Positions 47,534-55,664 of a stretch of 64,000 nucleotides of DNA are shown here, piece by piece; within the stretch, counting starts at the first letter, position 1; the number at the start of each line of letters is the position of its first letter. Below the pieces are notes generated by a model. It was not told where the DNA came from and ran no database searches. It saw only the letters and a program-made list of their open reading frames with translations. The stretch comes from Humitalea rosea (lineage in GTDB: Bacteria; Pseudomonadota; Alphaproteobacteria; Acetobacterales; Acetobacteraceae), in assembly GCF_003253705.1 (NCBI RefSeq), contig NZ_QKYU01000022.1:1-64000 (forward strand), read 5' to 3'. The translations under genes were made by a program, and so were the position numbers.

Positions 47534-47929
47534 CTAGGCGGGGAAGACCGCTTCGGCCTCGACCTCCACCAGGAAGGCCGGATCGGCCAGCCCCGCGACG
47601 ATCAGCAAGGTGCTCGCGGGCGAATGATCGCCGAAGGCCGCCGTCCGCGCCTCGCGCCACAGCCCGATCAGCGCGGGATCGGTCAGGAACACCGTGACCT
47701 TGATCACATCCGCGAAGCCAAGCCCGCTGCCCGCCAGAACCGCCCCGAGATTGGCGACGGCCTGGGCGATCTGGGCCGCCGGATCGGCCGGCACCGTGCC
47801 CTCGGGCGTGATGCCGATCTGGCCGGACATCACCAGCCGCTCGGCGCCGGCGGGGATGCGGGCGGCATGCGAATACCGCCCACCGGCGGGCGGGCGGACG
47901 CCCGGCGGGTTGCTGAAGCCTACGGTCAT
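47534..47929 (-). CDS. RidA family enamine/imine deaminase
   Basis: A 131-residue YjgF/YER057c/UK114 protein hydrolysing reactive enamines formed by PLP enzymes. It has RYSHAARIPAGAERLVMSGQIG, LGAVLAGSGLGFADVIKVTVF and SPASTLLIVAGLADPAFLVEVEAEA (long blocks split across residues 18-40, 64-84 and 105-129). The RidA catalytic arginine usually sits in the last block; here it reads STLLIV, so it may belong to a subgroup lacking it. ATGA overlap with the lipoprotein gene. Confidence 0.88.
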   Translation of the reverse strand: MTVGFSNPPGVRPPAGGRYSHAARIPAGAERLVMSGQIGITPEGTVPADPAAQIAQAVANLGAVLAGSGLGFADVIKVTVFLTDPALIGLWREARTAAFGDHSPASTLLIVAGLADPAFLVEVEAEAVFPA

Positions 47930-48690
47930 GGCGTCACCCGCATGGTGCCGAGTGATTGCGTGAAGGGCGAGGCCCCCGGCTGGGTCGGCGTCAGCACGGA
48001 GGTGGTGGGGGCGCTTGGCGCCGGGGCCGCCGCCGCAGGGGGCGCGGGCGCCGGGCGGGTGCCGGGGCCGCCCAGATCCTCGCGCTCGATCGGCGCCGAG
48101 CCCGCGCCCGAGGGGGCGGCGCGCAGCCAGTCGCGCAAATTCTGGCGCAGCTGGAACTCGAATTCGACGTTCAGATCGTCCATCGCGTTCCGCACCAGCG
48201 TCTCGGCCGCCCGCGCGCGGGCCCCGGACTCCGAAGGGTCGCCGAGGGTGAAGATCCGCCGCACCTCGGCCGCCGCGAAGGCCACCCTGCGCCCGTCGCT
48301 GCCCAGGATCTCGACCCGGCAGCGCAGCGCGCAGGTGAAGCGTTCCGGTGCTGTGGTGAAGATGCCGTCCTCGCCCAGCTTCTCCCGCAGCAGGCTCGCC
48401 TGCTCGACCAGGAAGCGGGCGCGGCCGGTGGTGCCATCGGCGAAGAGCCGCTCGCGGCCCATGCGCGCCACCTCCTCGGGCGGGCGCAGGGGCGCGGGCT
48501 CATCCACCCGCGTCGCCGGGCCGATGCCGGGGGTCATCACCTCGATGTCCAGCACGTTCAGCCGCAGCGGGGTCAGATGGGCATAGCCCGCGACCAGCGG
48601 GCGGGGCGTGGGCGGCGGCTCGCTGGCGCAGGCCGCGACCAGGGCCGGAAGCAGGAAGGTCGCGCGACGGGAGAGGGCTCGGCTGGTCAT
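47926..48690 (-). CDS. hypothetical lipoprotein
   Basis: A 254-residue exported protein with signal RRATFLLPALVAAC and lipobox cysteine near residue 21. The middle is alpha/beta (LTPLRLNVLDIEVMTPG; CALRCRVEILGSDGRRVAFAAAEV). A proline/alanine/glycine-rich tail follows (about residues 195-235). It lies between hslO and ridA on the same strand. Function not recognised; an outer-membrane-associated role is likely. Confidence 0.75.
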   Translation of the reverse strand: MTSRALSRRATFLLPALVAACASEPPPTPRPLVAGYAHLTPLRLNVLDIEVMTPGIGPATRVDEPAPLRPPEEVARMGRERLFADGTTGRARFLVEQASLLREKLGEDGIFTTAPERFTCALRCRVEILGSDGRRVAFAAAEVRRIFTLGDPSESGARARAAETLVRNAMDDLNVEFEFQLRQNLRDWLRAAPSGAGSAPIEREDLGGPGTRPAPAPPAAAAPAPSAPTTSVLTPTQPGASPFTQSLGTMRVTP

Positions 48691-48730
48691 TCTGGTCCCC
48701 AAACTCCGTTCTGATATCCGGCGTAGCCGA

Positions 48731-49699
48731 TCACGCCCGCCCTGCGCCAGAGAGCACGTCCTCGCGGTCGAAGTGGAAGCCAAGGTTGCAGAACTCGCAG
48801 GTCATGGTGATGACCCCTTCCTCCGCCATATGGTCCAGGTCATCGGCCGGGAACCCGGTCAGCAGATGCGCCAGGCGCGCCCGCGAACAGCGGCAGCCGT
48901 AGGAGAGCGGGCGCGGCCGGCCGAGCGCGATCCGCTCCGCGCCGAATTCGCCGCCGAACAGGCGCAGCAGCAGGGCCTCGGGCGTCAGCGCGTCATCCAG
49001 CAGCTCGGCCTCGGTGACGGTGGTGGCCAGGGCCAGGGCCGTGGTCCAGGCGTCCTCCTCCGACTCCTGCTCCTCCTGCGGGATGCCGCCCTCGGCGGCG
49101 ATCTTCTCCAGCACCAGGGCGGAGGCGCGCCAGCCATGCGGCGTGCGCCCCGCCGCCAGCCAGACGCGGGAGGCAAGCTGCTCCGAGCTGTCGAAGTAGC
49201 TGGCGGTCATCTCCGCCAGGGTGCCGCCCTCGATCGCGACCAACCCCTGGTAGCGGTCCATGTCCGGCCCCTGGTCGCAGGTGAAGGCGAGGTAGCCCGC
49301 CCCCAGCATGGTCGCGGCATCGGCGCTGTCATCCAGCCGCGCGGCATCGACGCGGGCATGGCCGCGCAGTTGGCCGTCATCGGTGCAGTCGGAGAGCAGC
49401 ATGCCGACCGGCCCCTCGCCCTTGGCCTGCAGGCTGAAGGAGCCCTTGAACTTCAAGGCCGTCGCCAGCCCCGCCGTCAGCGCCATGGCCTGGCCGAGCA
49501 GCGCGGTGACCCCCGGCGGATAGGCGTGGCGGCCGAGCAGCGCCTCGGCCAGGGGCCCGAGGCGCACGAGCCTCCCGCGCACCGGCCGGCCCTCGATGAA
49601 GAAGGGCAGCACGCCGCGCGCCATGACGATGTCGGGCACAGGGGGCCGTTCGTGGTTCTGGAAATCGGGGGTCGCGGAGGGCTCGGTCGGGTTGGCCAT
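48731..49699 (-). CDS. hslO: Hsp33 redox-regulated chaperone
   Basis: Holdase activated by oxidation, 322 residues. The C-terminal zinc site is CRCSRARL...CEFCNLGF (C-x-C and C-x2-C), which releases zinc on oxidative stress. The N-terminal domain contains the GRLVRLGPLAEALL-type and FKGSFSLQAKGEGP blocks. ATG 49699 overlaps the pheA stop by one base (TGATG); a TTG at 49702 is in frame. Confidence 0.95.
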   Translation of the reverse strand: MANPTEPSATPDFQNHERPPVPDIVMARGVLPFFIEGRPVRGRLVRLGPLAEALLGRHAYPPGVTALLGQAMALTAGLATALKFKGSFSLQAKGEGPVGMLLSDCTDDGQLRGHARVDAARLDDSADAATMLGAGYLAFTCDQGPDMDRYQGLVAIEGGTLAEMTASYFDSSEQLASRVWLAAGRTPHGWRASALVLEKIAAEGGIPQEEQESEEDAWTTALALATTVTEAELLDDALTPEALLLRLFGGEFGAERIALGRPRPLSYGCRCSRARLAHLLTGFPADDLDHMAEEGVITMTCEFCNLGFHFDREDVLSGAGRA

Positions 49700-50553
49700 C
49701 AATCGGCACCAGTCTGCGAAAGGCGATAGGCATGGGCCGGATAGGCACCCAGCACGGTCACCTCCTTGGAGAAGAACCGCAATTCCTCCAGCGCCCGCTT
49801 CAGCCCCGGCTGGTCCGGGTGCCCATCCACGTCGCAGAGGAACTGCACCGCGAAGAAACGCCCATCCAGCATATAGGATTCGAGCTTGGTCATGTTCACG
49901 CCATTGGTCGCGAAGCCGCCCAGCGCCTTGTAGAGCGCGCCCGGAATGCTGCGGACCCGGAAGATGAAGGTGGTCACGGTATGGGGTGCCGCCACCGGCG
50001 GCAGCTTCGGCTCGCGCGACATCACGTAGAAGCGGGTGGTGTTGTGCTCGGCGTCCTCGACATTGTGGCGCAGGATTTCCAGCCCGTAGATCTCGGCGGC
50101 AAGCGCTGAGGCGATGGCGGCATCCTCGACGCCGCCGCGCTCGGCGATCAGCTCGGCGGCACCGGCGGTATCGGCCTCGATCACCGGGGTCAGCTTCAGC
50201 TCGGCCAGGATGTTCAGCACCTGGCCGAGGGCCACCGGATGGCTGTGGGCGCGGCGGAGCGTGGCCAGGGTCGCGCCCTTGGGCGCCATCAGGCAGTGCT
50301 CCACCCGCTCGAAATGCTCGCCGACGACGGACAGGCCGCTGTCGGGCAGCAGGCGGTGGATGTCGGGGACGCGGCCGGCGAGGCTGTTCTCGCAGGGCAG
50401 CATCGCCAGTTCGGCGCGGCGGTCGCGCACCGCCGCCATCGCCGCCTCGAAGGACGGGCAGGGCAGCGTGGCCCAGCCGGGATAGGCCGCGCGGCAGGCG
50501 AGGTCGGAATAGGCGCCGGGCAGGCCCTGGAAGGCGATGGTCTGAGCTGTCAC
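49699..50553 (-). CDS. pheA: Prephenate dehydratase
   Basis: Converts prephenate to phenylpyruvate in phenylalanine biosynthesis. It has 284 residues: a periplasmic-binding-protein-like catalytic domain with LPCENSLAGRV and the NTTRFYVM active-site motif, then an ACT domain (TTFIFRVRSIPGALYKAL, with ESYMLDGRFFAVQF as the ESRP-type effector loop). GTG 50553 starts the frame, but no good ribosome site is seen. Head of the long pheA-hslO-yej - strand block. Confidence 0.95.
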   Translation of the reverse strand: MTAQTIAFQGLPGAYSDLACRAAYPGWATLPCPSFEAAMAAVRDRRAELAMLPCENSLAGRVPDIHRLLPDSGLSVVGEHFERVEHCLMAPKGATLATLRRAHSHPVALGQVLNILAELKLTPVIEADTAGAAELIAERGGVEDAAIASALAAEIYGLEILRHNVEDAEHNTTRFYVMSREPKLPPVAAPHTVTTFIFRVRSIPGALYKALGGFATNGVNMTKLESYMLDGRFFAVQFLCDVDGHPDQPGLKRALEELRFFSKEVTVLGAYPAHAYRLSQTGAD

Positions 50554-50664
50554 TGGGGGGCTTTCAGGGGGGGGCTTTCGCAGGCAAATGGATGCTGCAT
50601 CTTAGGATCGCGCTAGCTTTTACGGGGCCGCCCGCGCCCAGGCAAACCGACCGGAGAAACCGCC

Positions 50665-51447
50665 CTGACCCTCGATCCCGCCTTCATTGAAATGGCCCAT
50701 GCCGCCGCCGACGCCGCGGGGGCGGTGATCCGCCCCCTGTTCCGCTCCGCATTGCTGGTGGAGGCCAAGGGCGATGCGAGCCCGGTGACCGAGGCCGACC
50801 GCGCCGCCGAACGCGCCATCCGCGCCCTGCTGGCCGAGCATTTGCCGCGGCACGGGGTGATCGGCGAGGAATATGGCAGCGAGCGGGAGGATGCCGAATG
50901 GGTCTGGGTGCTGGACCCGATCGACGGCACCCGCGCCTTCGTCACCGGGCGGCCGCTGTTCGGCACGCTGGTCGGGCTGCTGCATCGCGGGCGGCCGGTG
51001 CTGGGGCTGATCGACCAGCCGGCGACCGGCGAACGCTGGCTGGGGGTGGCGGGGCAGCCGACGAGTTTCACCGCCCCCTTCGGCGGCACCGCCGGCTGCC
51101 GCCCCTGCGCGCGGCTGGCCGATGCCGAGCTGTCCTGCACCGCGCCGGACATGTTCGCCCCCGGCCGGCAGGCGAAGTTCGAGCAGGTCCGCGCCGCCGC
51201 GCGGCGCACCACCTGGGGCGGGGATTGCTACGCCTATGGGCTGGTGGCGCTCGGGCTGATCGATGTGGTCATCGAGGACACGCTGAAGCCCTGGGACTGG
51301 GCGGCGCTGGTGCCGGTGATCGAGGGCGCCGGCGGCCGCGTCACCGACTGGGCGGGGCGGGATCTGGTGCTGGGCTCGGCGCAGGGGGATGTGGTGGCGC
51401 TGGGGGATCCGGCGCTTCTGCCGGAGGTGCTGGCGCTGCTGGCGTAG
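50665..51447 (+). CDS. hisN: histidinol-phosphatase-like inositol phosphatase family protein
   Basis: Mg-dependent phosphatase of the IMP fold, 260 residues from the proposed CTG start. Metal sites are SPVTEADRAAE, GEEYG and LDPIDGTRAF; the C-terminal KPWDWAALVPVIEGAGG closes the pocket. The branch resembles HisN, which dephosphorylates histidinol phosphate. ATG 50692 would drop the conserved LDPAFIE helix start; CTG 50665 has GGAG at eight bases and restores it. An antisense ompA-like gene overlaps the last 107 bases. Confidence 0.85.
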   Translation: MTLDPAFIEMAHAAADAAGAVIRPLFRSALLVEAKGDASPVTEADRAAERAIRALLAEHLPRHGVIGEEYGSEREDAEWVWVLDPIDGTRAFVTGRPLFGTLVGLLHRGRPVLGLIDQPATGERWLGVAGQPTSFTAPFGGTAGCRPCARLADAELSCTAPDMFAPGRQAKFEQVRAAARRTTWGGDCYAYGLVALGLIDVVIEDTLKPWDWAALVPVIEGAGGRVTDWAGRDLVLGSAQGDVVALGDPALLPEVLALLA

Positions 51448-51979
51448 CCGGGGCGGGCACGGGCGGAGCCGCCGGGGTTGGCGTAACCGGCGTCAGTCTG
51501 GTCGGGGGCAAAGGAGCCGGCCGAACCGGCGGTGCCGCGCCGACCGGCGCCGGCAGCACCACGATCACCACCGCCCGCCGCGCCTGGGAGGCGGCGGCAC
51601 GGCGGCTGAAGCCCGCATTGCGTGCCTCGGCCCGGATGCGGTCGCGCTCGATCCCGCCATCGCCCGACAGCGCCAGCGCCACCGCCCGCGCCCGGCGGGC
51701 GGCCAACTGGGTGCCGGTGGTCTGCCCACCCTCCTGCCGCGCATAGCCGAGCACGCAGATGTTGCGGCTGGGGTCCTCACGCGCCACGGCCAGGGCCGCG
51801 GCGAGCGGGGTCCGCATCGCCTCGGGCTGCGGATCGGCGTGGCCGGCGCGGAAGGCGACCTCGAAGACGTCATCCTCCAGCCGCTCCGCGCCGATGCAGG
51901 AGAAGCTGCGTGGCTGTGCCAGCGCGGGGACGGCCAGCAGCGGCAGCAGGAGGAGGGGGGCCAGGAGGCGGTGCATCAT
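51341..51979 (-). CDS. OmpA-like domain protein with proline-rich tail
   Basis: A 212-residue exported protein with signal peptide MMHRLLAPLLLLPLLAVPALA. An OmpA-C-like region (about residues 50-130) includes LGYARQEGG and the TQLAARRARAVALAL helix that in OmpA binds peptidoglycan. The last 70 residues are almost all proline, alanine and serine. That tail is encoded antisense to the 3' end of hisN. It may span the periplasm or anchor to the wall. ATGA overlap with the cupin gene. Confidence 0.7.
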   Translation of the reverse strand: MMHRLLAPLLLLPLLAVPALAQPRSFSCIGAERLEDDVFEVAFRAGHADPQPEAMRTPLAAALAVAREDPSRNICVLGYARQEGGQTTGTQLAARRARAVALALSGDGGIERDRIRAEARNAGFSRRAAASQARRAVVIVVLPAPVGAAPPVRPAPLPPTRLTPVTPTPAAPPVPAPATPAAPAPPAEAPDPPAPPHPPAPSPAPDPAPPSR

Positions 51980-53190
51980 ATCCCGACCACAACACTGGCC
52001 TGGGCAAGACGTTGCAACAGCGTCGCCGAATCCACGCCCGGATGGGCGGCGGCGAGTTCGGCGGCGGTGACCTCGGCGCGGGCCAGCAGCCAGGTCGCGG
52101 CCTCGGCCTCGGCGGGCGAGAGGGCGAGCGTGCCGGTGGCGGTCTTCAGCACCATCTCGGCGCCGCGCCGCACCGGCTTTTGCCCGGCGACGAGGATGCG
52201 GAAGCCCGGTGCGTCATCGGCGGGCGCCGGCCCGGTCGCGATCCCGCGCGCCGCCAGCAGATCATTGCCGCCGCGCCGGAAGCGATGCCCGGCGACGAAG
52301 CCGACCAGCGCCTCCATCACCTTGGGATCGCGGGAGAATTCGGAGAGGCGCTGGCCCAGCAGCCCGGCGCGGCTGGTCAGCGCGAATTTCGCGGCCGCCG
52401 AGCCATCCTGGCGCGGCAGCGGCTGGCGGAAGACCGGGTCATGCAGCGCGCGTTCCATCAGGATGTTCAGCACATCCATGCCGAGCGGGGCATGCACGCC
52501 ATAGGCGATGTGCACGCTGGCCGGCGCCTCGGCCAGGGCGTCGTGATACCAGCCGCGCGGCAGATACAGCAGGTCGCCCGGCCGCATCAGCACCTTCTCC
52601 CGCAGCTTGCCGCGGGCCTGGTCGTGATGCGCCTGCGGCTGGCCGCGGAACATCGGATGCGCGATCGGGTACTCCGCGCGCCCTTCCCAGATGTTCCAGT
52701 ACTTCTCGCCCTCGACCTGCACGGCCCAGACGTCATGCGTGTCGTAATGGGTGTGGAAGGCCTTGTGGCTCTGCCAGGAGATATAGACGTTCGCCTGGGA
52801 CTTGCCGAAGCCCGCGCTCTCGATCGCCTCCGAGACGCTGGCCAACCCCGGGGTCAGGCTGTCCACATCATTCATCACCACGCTGGCCCCGCGCGCGACC
52901 CATTGCCGCACCAGCGCGGCATCGGGCTGCAGCACGGGCGTGCCGTCGCGCCCGGTCTCCCGCCGGCAGAACTGCTCGGCGGGCACGGCCTGGCTGTCGA
53001 TGACCAGCTTGAGGCTGGTGCCCGTCCAGATATGGGTCATGTCCAGCAGCCGGTTGATCTGGCGCCAGGACAGGACGGCCGCGAATTTCGCGGCCCCGCC
53101 CACCACATGCAACGGCGCGCGGTCGTAGTGCTGGGCCATGAAGGCCTCGGGCGTGACCGGCGCGAGCAGGGCGGACAGGTCGCGGATCAT
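51976..53190 (-). CDS. JmjC/cupin-4 domain protein (putative ribosomal or protein hydroxylase)
   Basis: Fe(II)/2-oxoglutarate oxygenase of 404 residues. The cupin iron triad reads H148-Y-D150 within FHTHYDTHDVW, with a distal histidine at 216 in LPRGWYHDAL. VQVEGEKYWNIWEG is the family core. It resembles bacterial RoxA/YcfD, which hydroxylate ribosomal proteins, and broader cupin-4 proteins. The C-terminal 150 residues may be a winged-helix dimer domain. ATGA overlap with the hydrolase gene upstream. Confidence 0.85.
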   Translation of the reverse strand: MIRDLSALLAPVTPEAFMAQHYDRAPLHVVGGAAKFAAVLSWRQINRLLDMTHIWTGTSLKLVIDSQAVPAEQFCRRETGRDGTPVLQPDAALVRQWVARGASVVMNDVDSLTPGLASVSEAIESAGFGKSQANVYISWQSHKAFHTHYDTHDVWAVQVEGEKYWNIWEGRAEYPIAHPMFRGQPQAHHDQARGKLREKVLMRPGDLLYLPRGWYHDALAEAPASVHIAYGVHAPLGMDVLNILMERALHDPVFRQPLPRQDGSAAAKFALTSRAGLLGQRLSEFSRDPKVMEALVGFVAGHRFRRGGNDLLAARGIATGPAPADDAPGFRILVAGQKPVRRGAEMVLKTATGTLALSPAEAEAATWLLARAEVTAAELAAAHPGVDSATLLQRLAQASVVVGI

Positions 53191-54191
53191 ACGGCGTCCT
53201 CGAACAGCGCGCGGATGGCGGTCTGGTCCACCGCGCCGATCGTGGGCGGCGTCCAGCGCGGCGTGTTGTCCTTGTCCACCAGCACCGCGCGCACGCCCTC
53301 GATGAAATCGGGATGCACGGTGATGCGGCGGGTCAGGGTGCGTTCCATGGCGAGGCAGCCTGCCAGATCCAGCGCCATTCCGCGACGCAGGAGTTCGAGC
53401 GTCACGAACAAGGCGGTGGGCGACACCCGCCGCATCGCGCGGGCCTGGCTCATGGCCCAGTCCGAGCCATCGGCCTCCAGCGCCGCCAGTATGTCGGGCA
53501 CGTCGGGCTGGCCGAAGCAGCGGTCGATCACCGGGGCTTCCGCCATGCGGGCACCCTGCCGGGGAAGCGCGTCCAGCACGCTCAGATCCCCCGCGACCAG
53601 CGCCGCGCGCAGCGCCGGCAGCGCCTCGCGCGTCGTGGAATGGGTGGCGAGCCCGGCCTCGACCGCGGCAGCCCCTTCCAGCCGCGCCCCGGTCAGCCCG
53701 AGCCAGGCGCCGGTCGCGCCCTTGAGCCGCGGCAGCACATAGGAGGTGCCGACATCGGGGAAGAAGCCGATGGCGGTTTCCGGCATCGCGAGCATCGCGT
53801 GTTCGGTCACGATCCGGTGGCTGCCATGGACCGAGACGCCGATGCCGCCGCCCATGCAGACCCCGTCGATCAGGCTGATCCAGGGCTTCGGCATTTCGGC
53901 GATGGCGCGGTTCAGGGCGTATTCGGCCTCGAAGAAGCCATCCACCGTCGCGGTATCGCCGTCCAGCGCGGCCTGGCGCATGGCGCGCACATCGCCGCCG
54001 GCGCAGAAGGCGCGGCCGCCGGCCCCCTCCAGGATGACGAGCGCGACCTTGGGATCGTCGCGCAACTCCGCCAGTGCGGCGGCCATCGCATCGATCATGG
54101 CATGATCCAGCGCGTTCAACGCACGGGGGCGGTTCATCAGGATGGTGCCGGCAGCACCGCTCCGACCCCAAACCACGGTGGCTTCGCTCAT
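53187..54191 (-). CDS. 3-hydroxyisobutyryl-CoA hydrolase (enoyl-CoA hydratase family)
   Basis: Crotonase-fold thioesterase of valine degradation, 334 residues. The oxyanion segments are GAGGRAFCAGGD and DGVCMGGGIGVS. The catalytic pair Glu138 and Asp146 lies in MPETAIGFFPDVG, as in HIBCH. ATG 54191 is preferred with AGGGA nine bases before; ATG 54224 would add 11 residues. First gene of a three-gene - strand operon with the cupin and OmpA-like genes. Confidence 0.9.
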   Translation of the reverse strand: MSEATVVWGRSGAAGTILMNRPRALNALDHAMIDAMAAALAELRDDPKVALVILEGAGGRAFCAGGDVRAMRQAALDGDTATVDGFFEAEYALNRAIAEMPKPWISLIDGVCMGGGIGVSVHGSHRIVTEHAMLAMPETAIGFFPDVGTSYVLPRLKGATGAWLGLTGARLEGAAAVEAGLATHSTTREALPALRAALVAGDLSVLDALPRQGARMAEAPVIDRCFGQPDVPDILAALEADGSDWAMSQARAMRRVSPTALFVTLELLRRGMALDLAGCLAMERTLTRRITVHPDFIEGVRAVLVDKDNTPRWTPPTIGAVDQTAIRALFEDAV

Positions 54192-54490
54192 ATCCGTGAG
54201 TCCCTGCTTCTCTGTCGCCGTCATGCCCTGTTCACGCAGACGCGTGCGGATCAGGCCCGAAACAGCCTTGTGCCGACGCGGCCAGCGAGACCAAAAAGAT
54301 AGGCGCGTTGCGCGCGCACCTCCGCGTAACCCGATGGGGCGGCAGCGTCCAGGCGGGCGGGCGGGGCTGCGCGCGGGGATGACGCGCCCATAAGGAATAT
54401 TCCGGGACGTGGGGGCGCAGCCTGTCGCAGCGCCATGGTTTCGCCGCAGCCTTCGTTCAGGCTGCCGCAATCGATGAAAGGGGCGTGCCG
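54192..54490. other. 299-base divergent intergenic region
   Basis: Contains the promoters for the hydrolase operon (-) and the PotD-like gene (+). A small AT-rich island with the palindrome GGAATATTCC (54394-54403) stands out from the GC-rich surroundings and may mark a promoter. No gene is seen. Confidence 0.4.
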
Positions 54491-55597
54491 ATGCTGCGCC
54501 GTTCACTGCTGTCCCTGGGCGCCGGCCTGGCCTTGCCGGTGGGGAAATTGCGTGCCCAGCCCGATACCGTACCGGGCGCGCCCGTGCCGCTCACGCCGGC
54601 CGAGGCAGCGATCGCCGCGACCAATGAAGGCCGCGACCTGACCATCGCCTCCTTCGGCGGGGCCTGGCAGGACGCGCTGCGCGAGACCGTCTTCCGCCCC
54701 TTCCAGAGCCGCACCGGGGCCCGCCTGCTGGAAGAAACCCGCGAGGGCGGCATCGACGAACTGCGCGTCCGCACCACCATGCACCACACCTGGGACGTCG
54801 CGCAGGTCGAGGGCAATGAGCTGATGATCGGCGCGACCCAGGGGCTCTTCGCCCCGATCGACTGGGAAGCGCTGGGCGTCACCGACCAGCTTCAGCCCGA
54901 TGCGGTGACCCCCTTCGGCCTCGGCGCGATGCGGGTGGCGCTGGTGCTCGGCTACAATCCCGGCGCGACGCAGCAGGCGGTGACGGGCTGGGGCGACATC
55001 TTCGACCTCGCGCGGTTCCCCGGGCAGCGCGCCTTGCGCCGCTCCGCCCGCGGCACGCTGGAGATCGCGCTCTTGGCCCACGGCGTGGCGCCCGATGCGC
55101 TCTACACCACCCTGGCGACCGAGGCGGGGGCCGACCTCGCCTTCAGCCACCTCGGGACCATCCGCCGCGATGTGATCTGGTGGGACCAGGGCAGCCTGCC
55201 TGGCCAATGGCTGGCGCGGCGGGAGGTCGTGCTGGCGGCCTCGCTCAACGGGCGCATTGCCGCCGCGGCCATCAGCAACGACCTGCCGCTGGAGATGATC
55301 TGGGAGCAGGCGCTGGTCTCGATGGAATACTGGGCGCTGCCGCGCACCGGCTCCGCCCCCCGCCGCAGCAATGCCTTCCTGCGCATCGCCGCCGATCCGG
55401 TGGTGCAGGCGGCGCTGGCCGCGCGGGTGCCCTTCACCCCGACCGCCATCGGGGCCGCGGCCCTGCTGACCCCGGATGTCGCCGCACGTCTGCCGAGTGC
55501 CCATGCCGCGCAGGCGGTCACGCTGGACGACAGCTTCTGGGCGCGCGACGCCGGGCGGTTGGAACAGCGCTTCGAAACCTGGCTGGCCGAGGTCTGA
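54491..55597 (+). CDS. PotD-like ABC transporter substrate-binding protein
   Basis: Periplasmic receptor of the polyamine/Fe(III) binding-protein class, 368 residues. The N-terminal signal is MLRRSLLSLGAGLALPVG. The first strand is DLTIASFGGAWQDALRE, with TWDVAQVEGNELMIGA and WWDQGSLPGQWLARREVVLA as ligand-lobe blocks. No permease or ATPase follows; argJ comes next. Polyamine, 2-aminoethylphosphonate or similar ligands are possible. ATG 54491 is preferred over GTG 54485. Confidence 0.88.
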   Translation: MLRRSLLSLGAGLALPVGKLRAQPDTVPGAPVPLTPAEAAIAATNEGRDLTIASFGGAWQDALRETVFRPFQSRTGARLLEETREGGIDELRVRTTMHHTWDVAQVEGNELMIGATQGLFAPIDWEALGVTDQLQPDAVTPFGLGAMRVALVLGYNPGATQQAVTGWGDIFDLARFPGQRALRRSARGTLEIALLAHGVAPDALYTTLATEAGADLAFSHLGTIRRDVIWWDQGSLPGQWLARREVVLAASLNGRIAAAAISNDLPLEMIWEQALVSMEYWALPRTGSAPRRSNAFLRIAADPVVQAALAARVPFTPTAIGAAALLTPDVAARLPSAHAAQAVTLDDSFWARDAGRLEQRFETWLAEV

Positions 55598-55664
55598 ACG
55601 CCGCCCCCCTTGGCGCGGCGCCGGGGGGAGGGTTAAGCAGGGCGGCCTCACAAGGAAACGCCCG

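Noticed and set aside
45624-47660. Longer start for yejA giving 678 residues
   Set aside because: The extra N-terminus is arginine/glycine-rich and overlaps the ridA gene; ATG 47498 gives a proper signal peptide.
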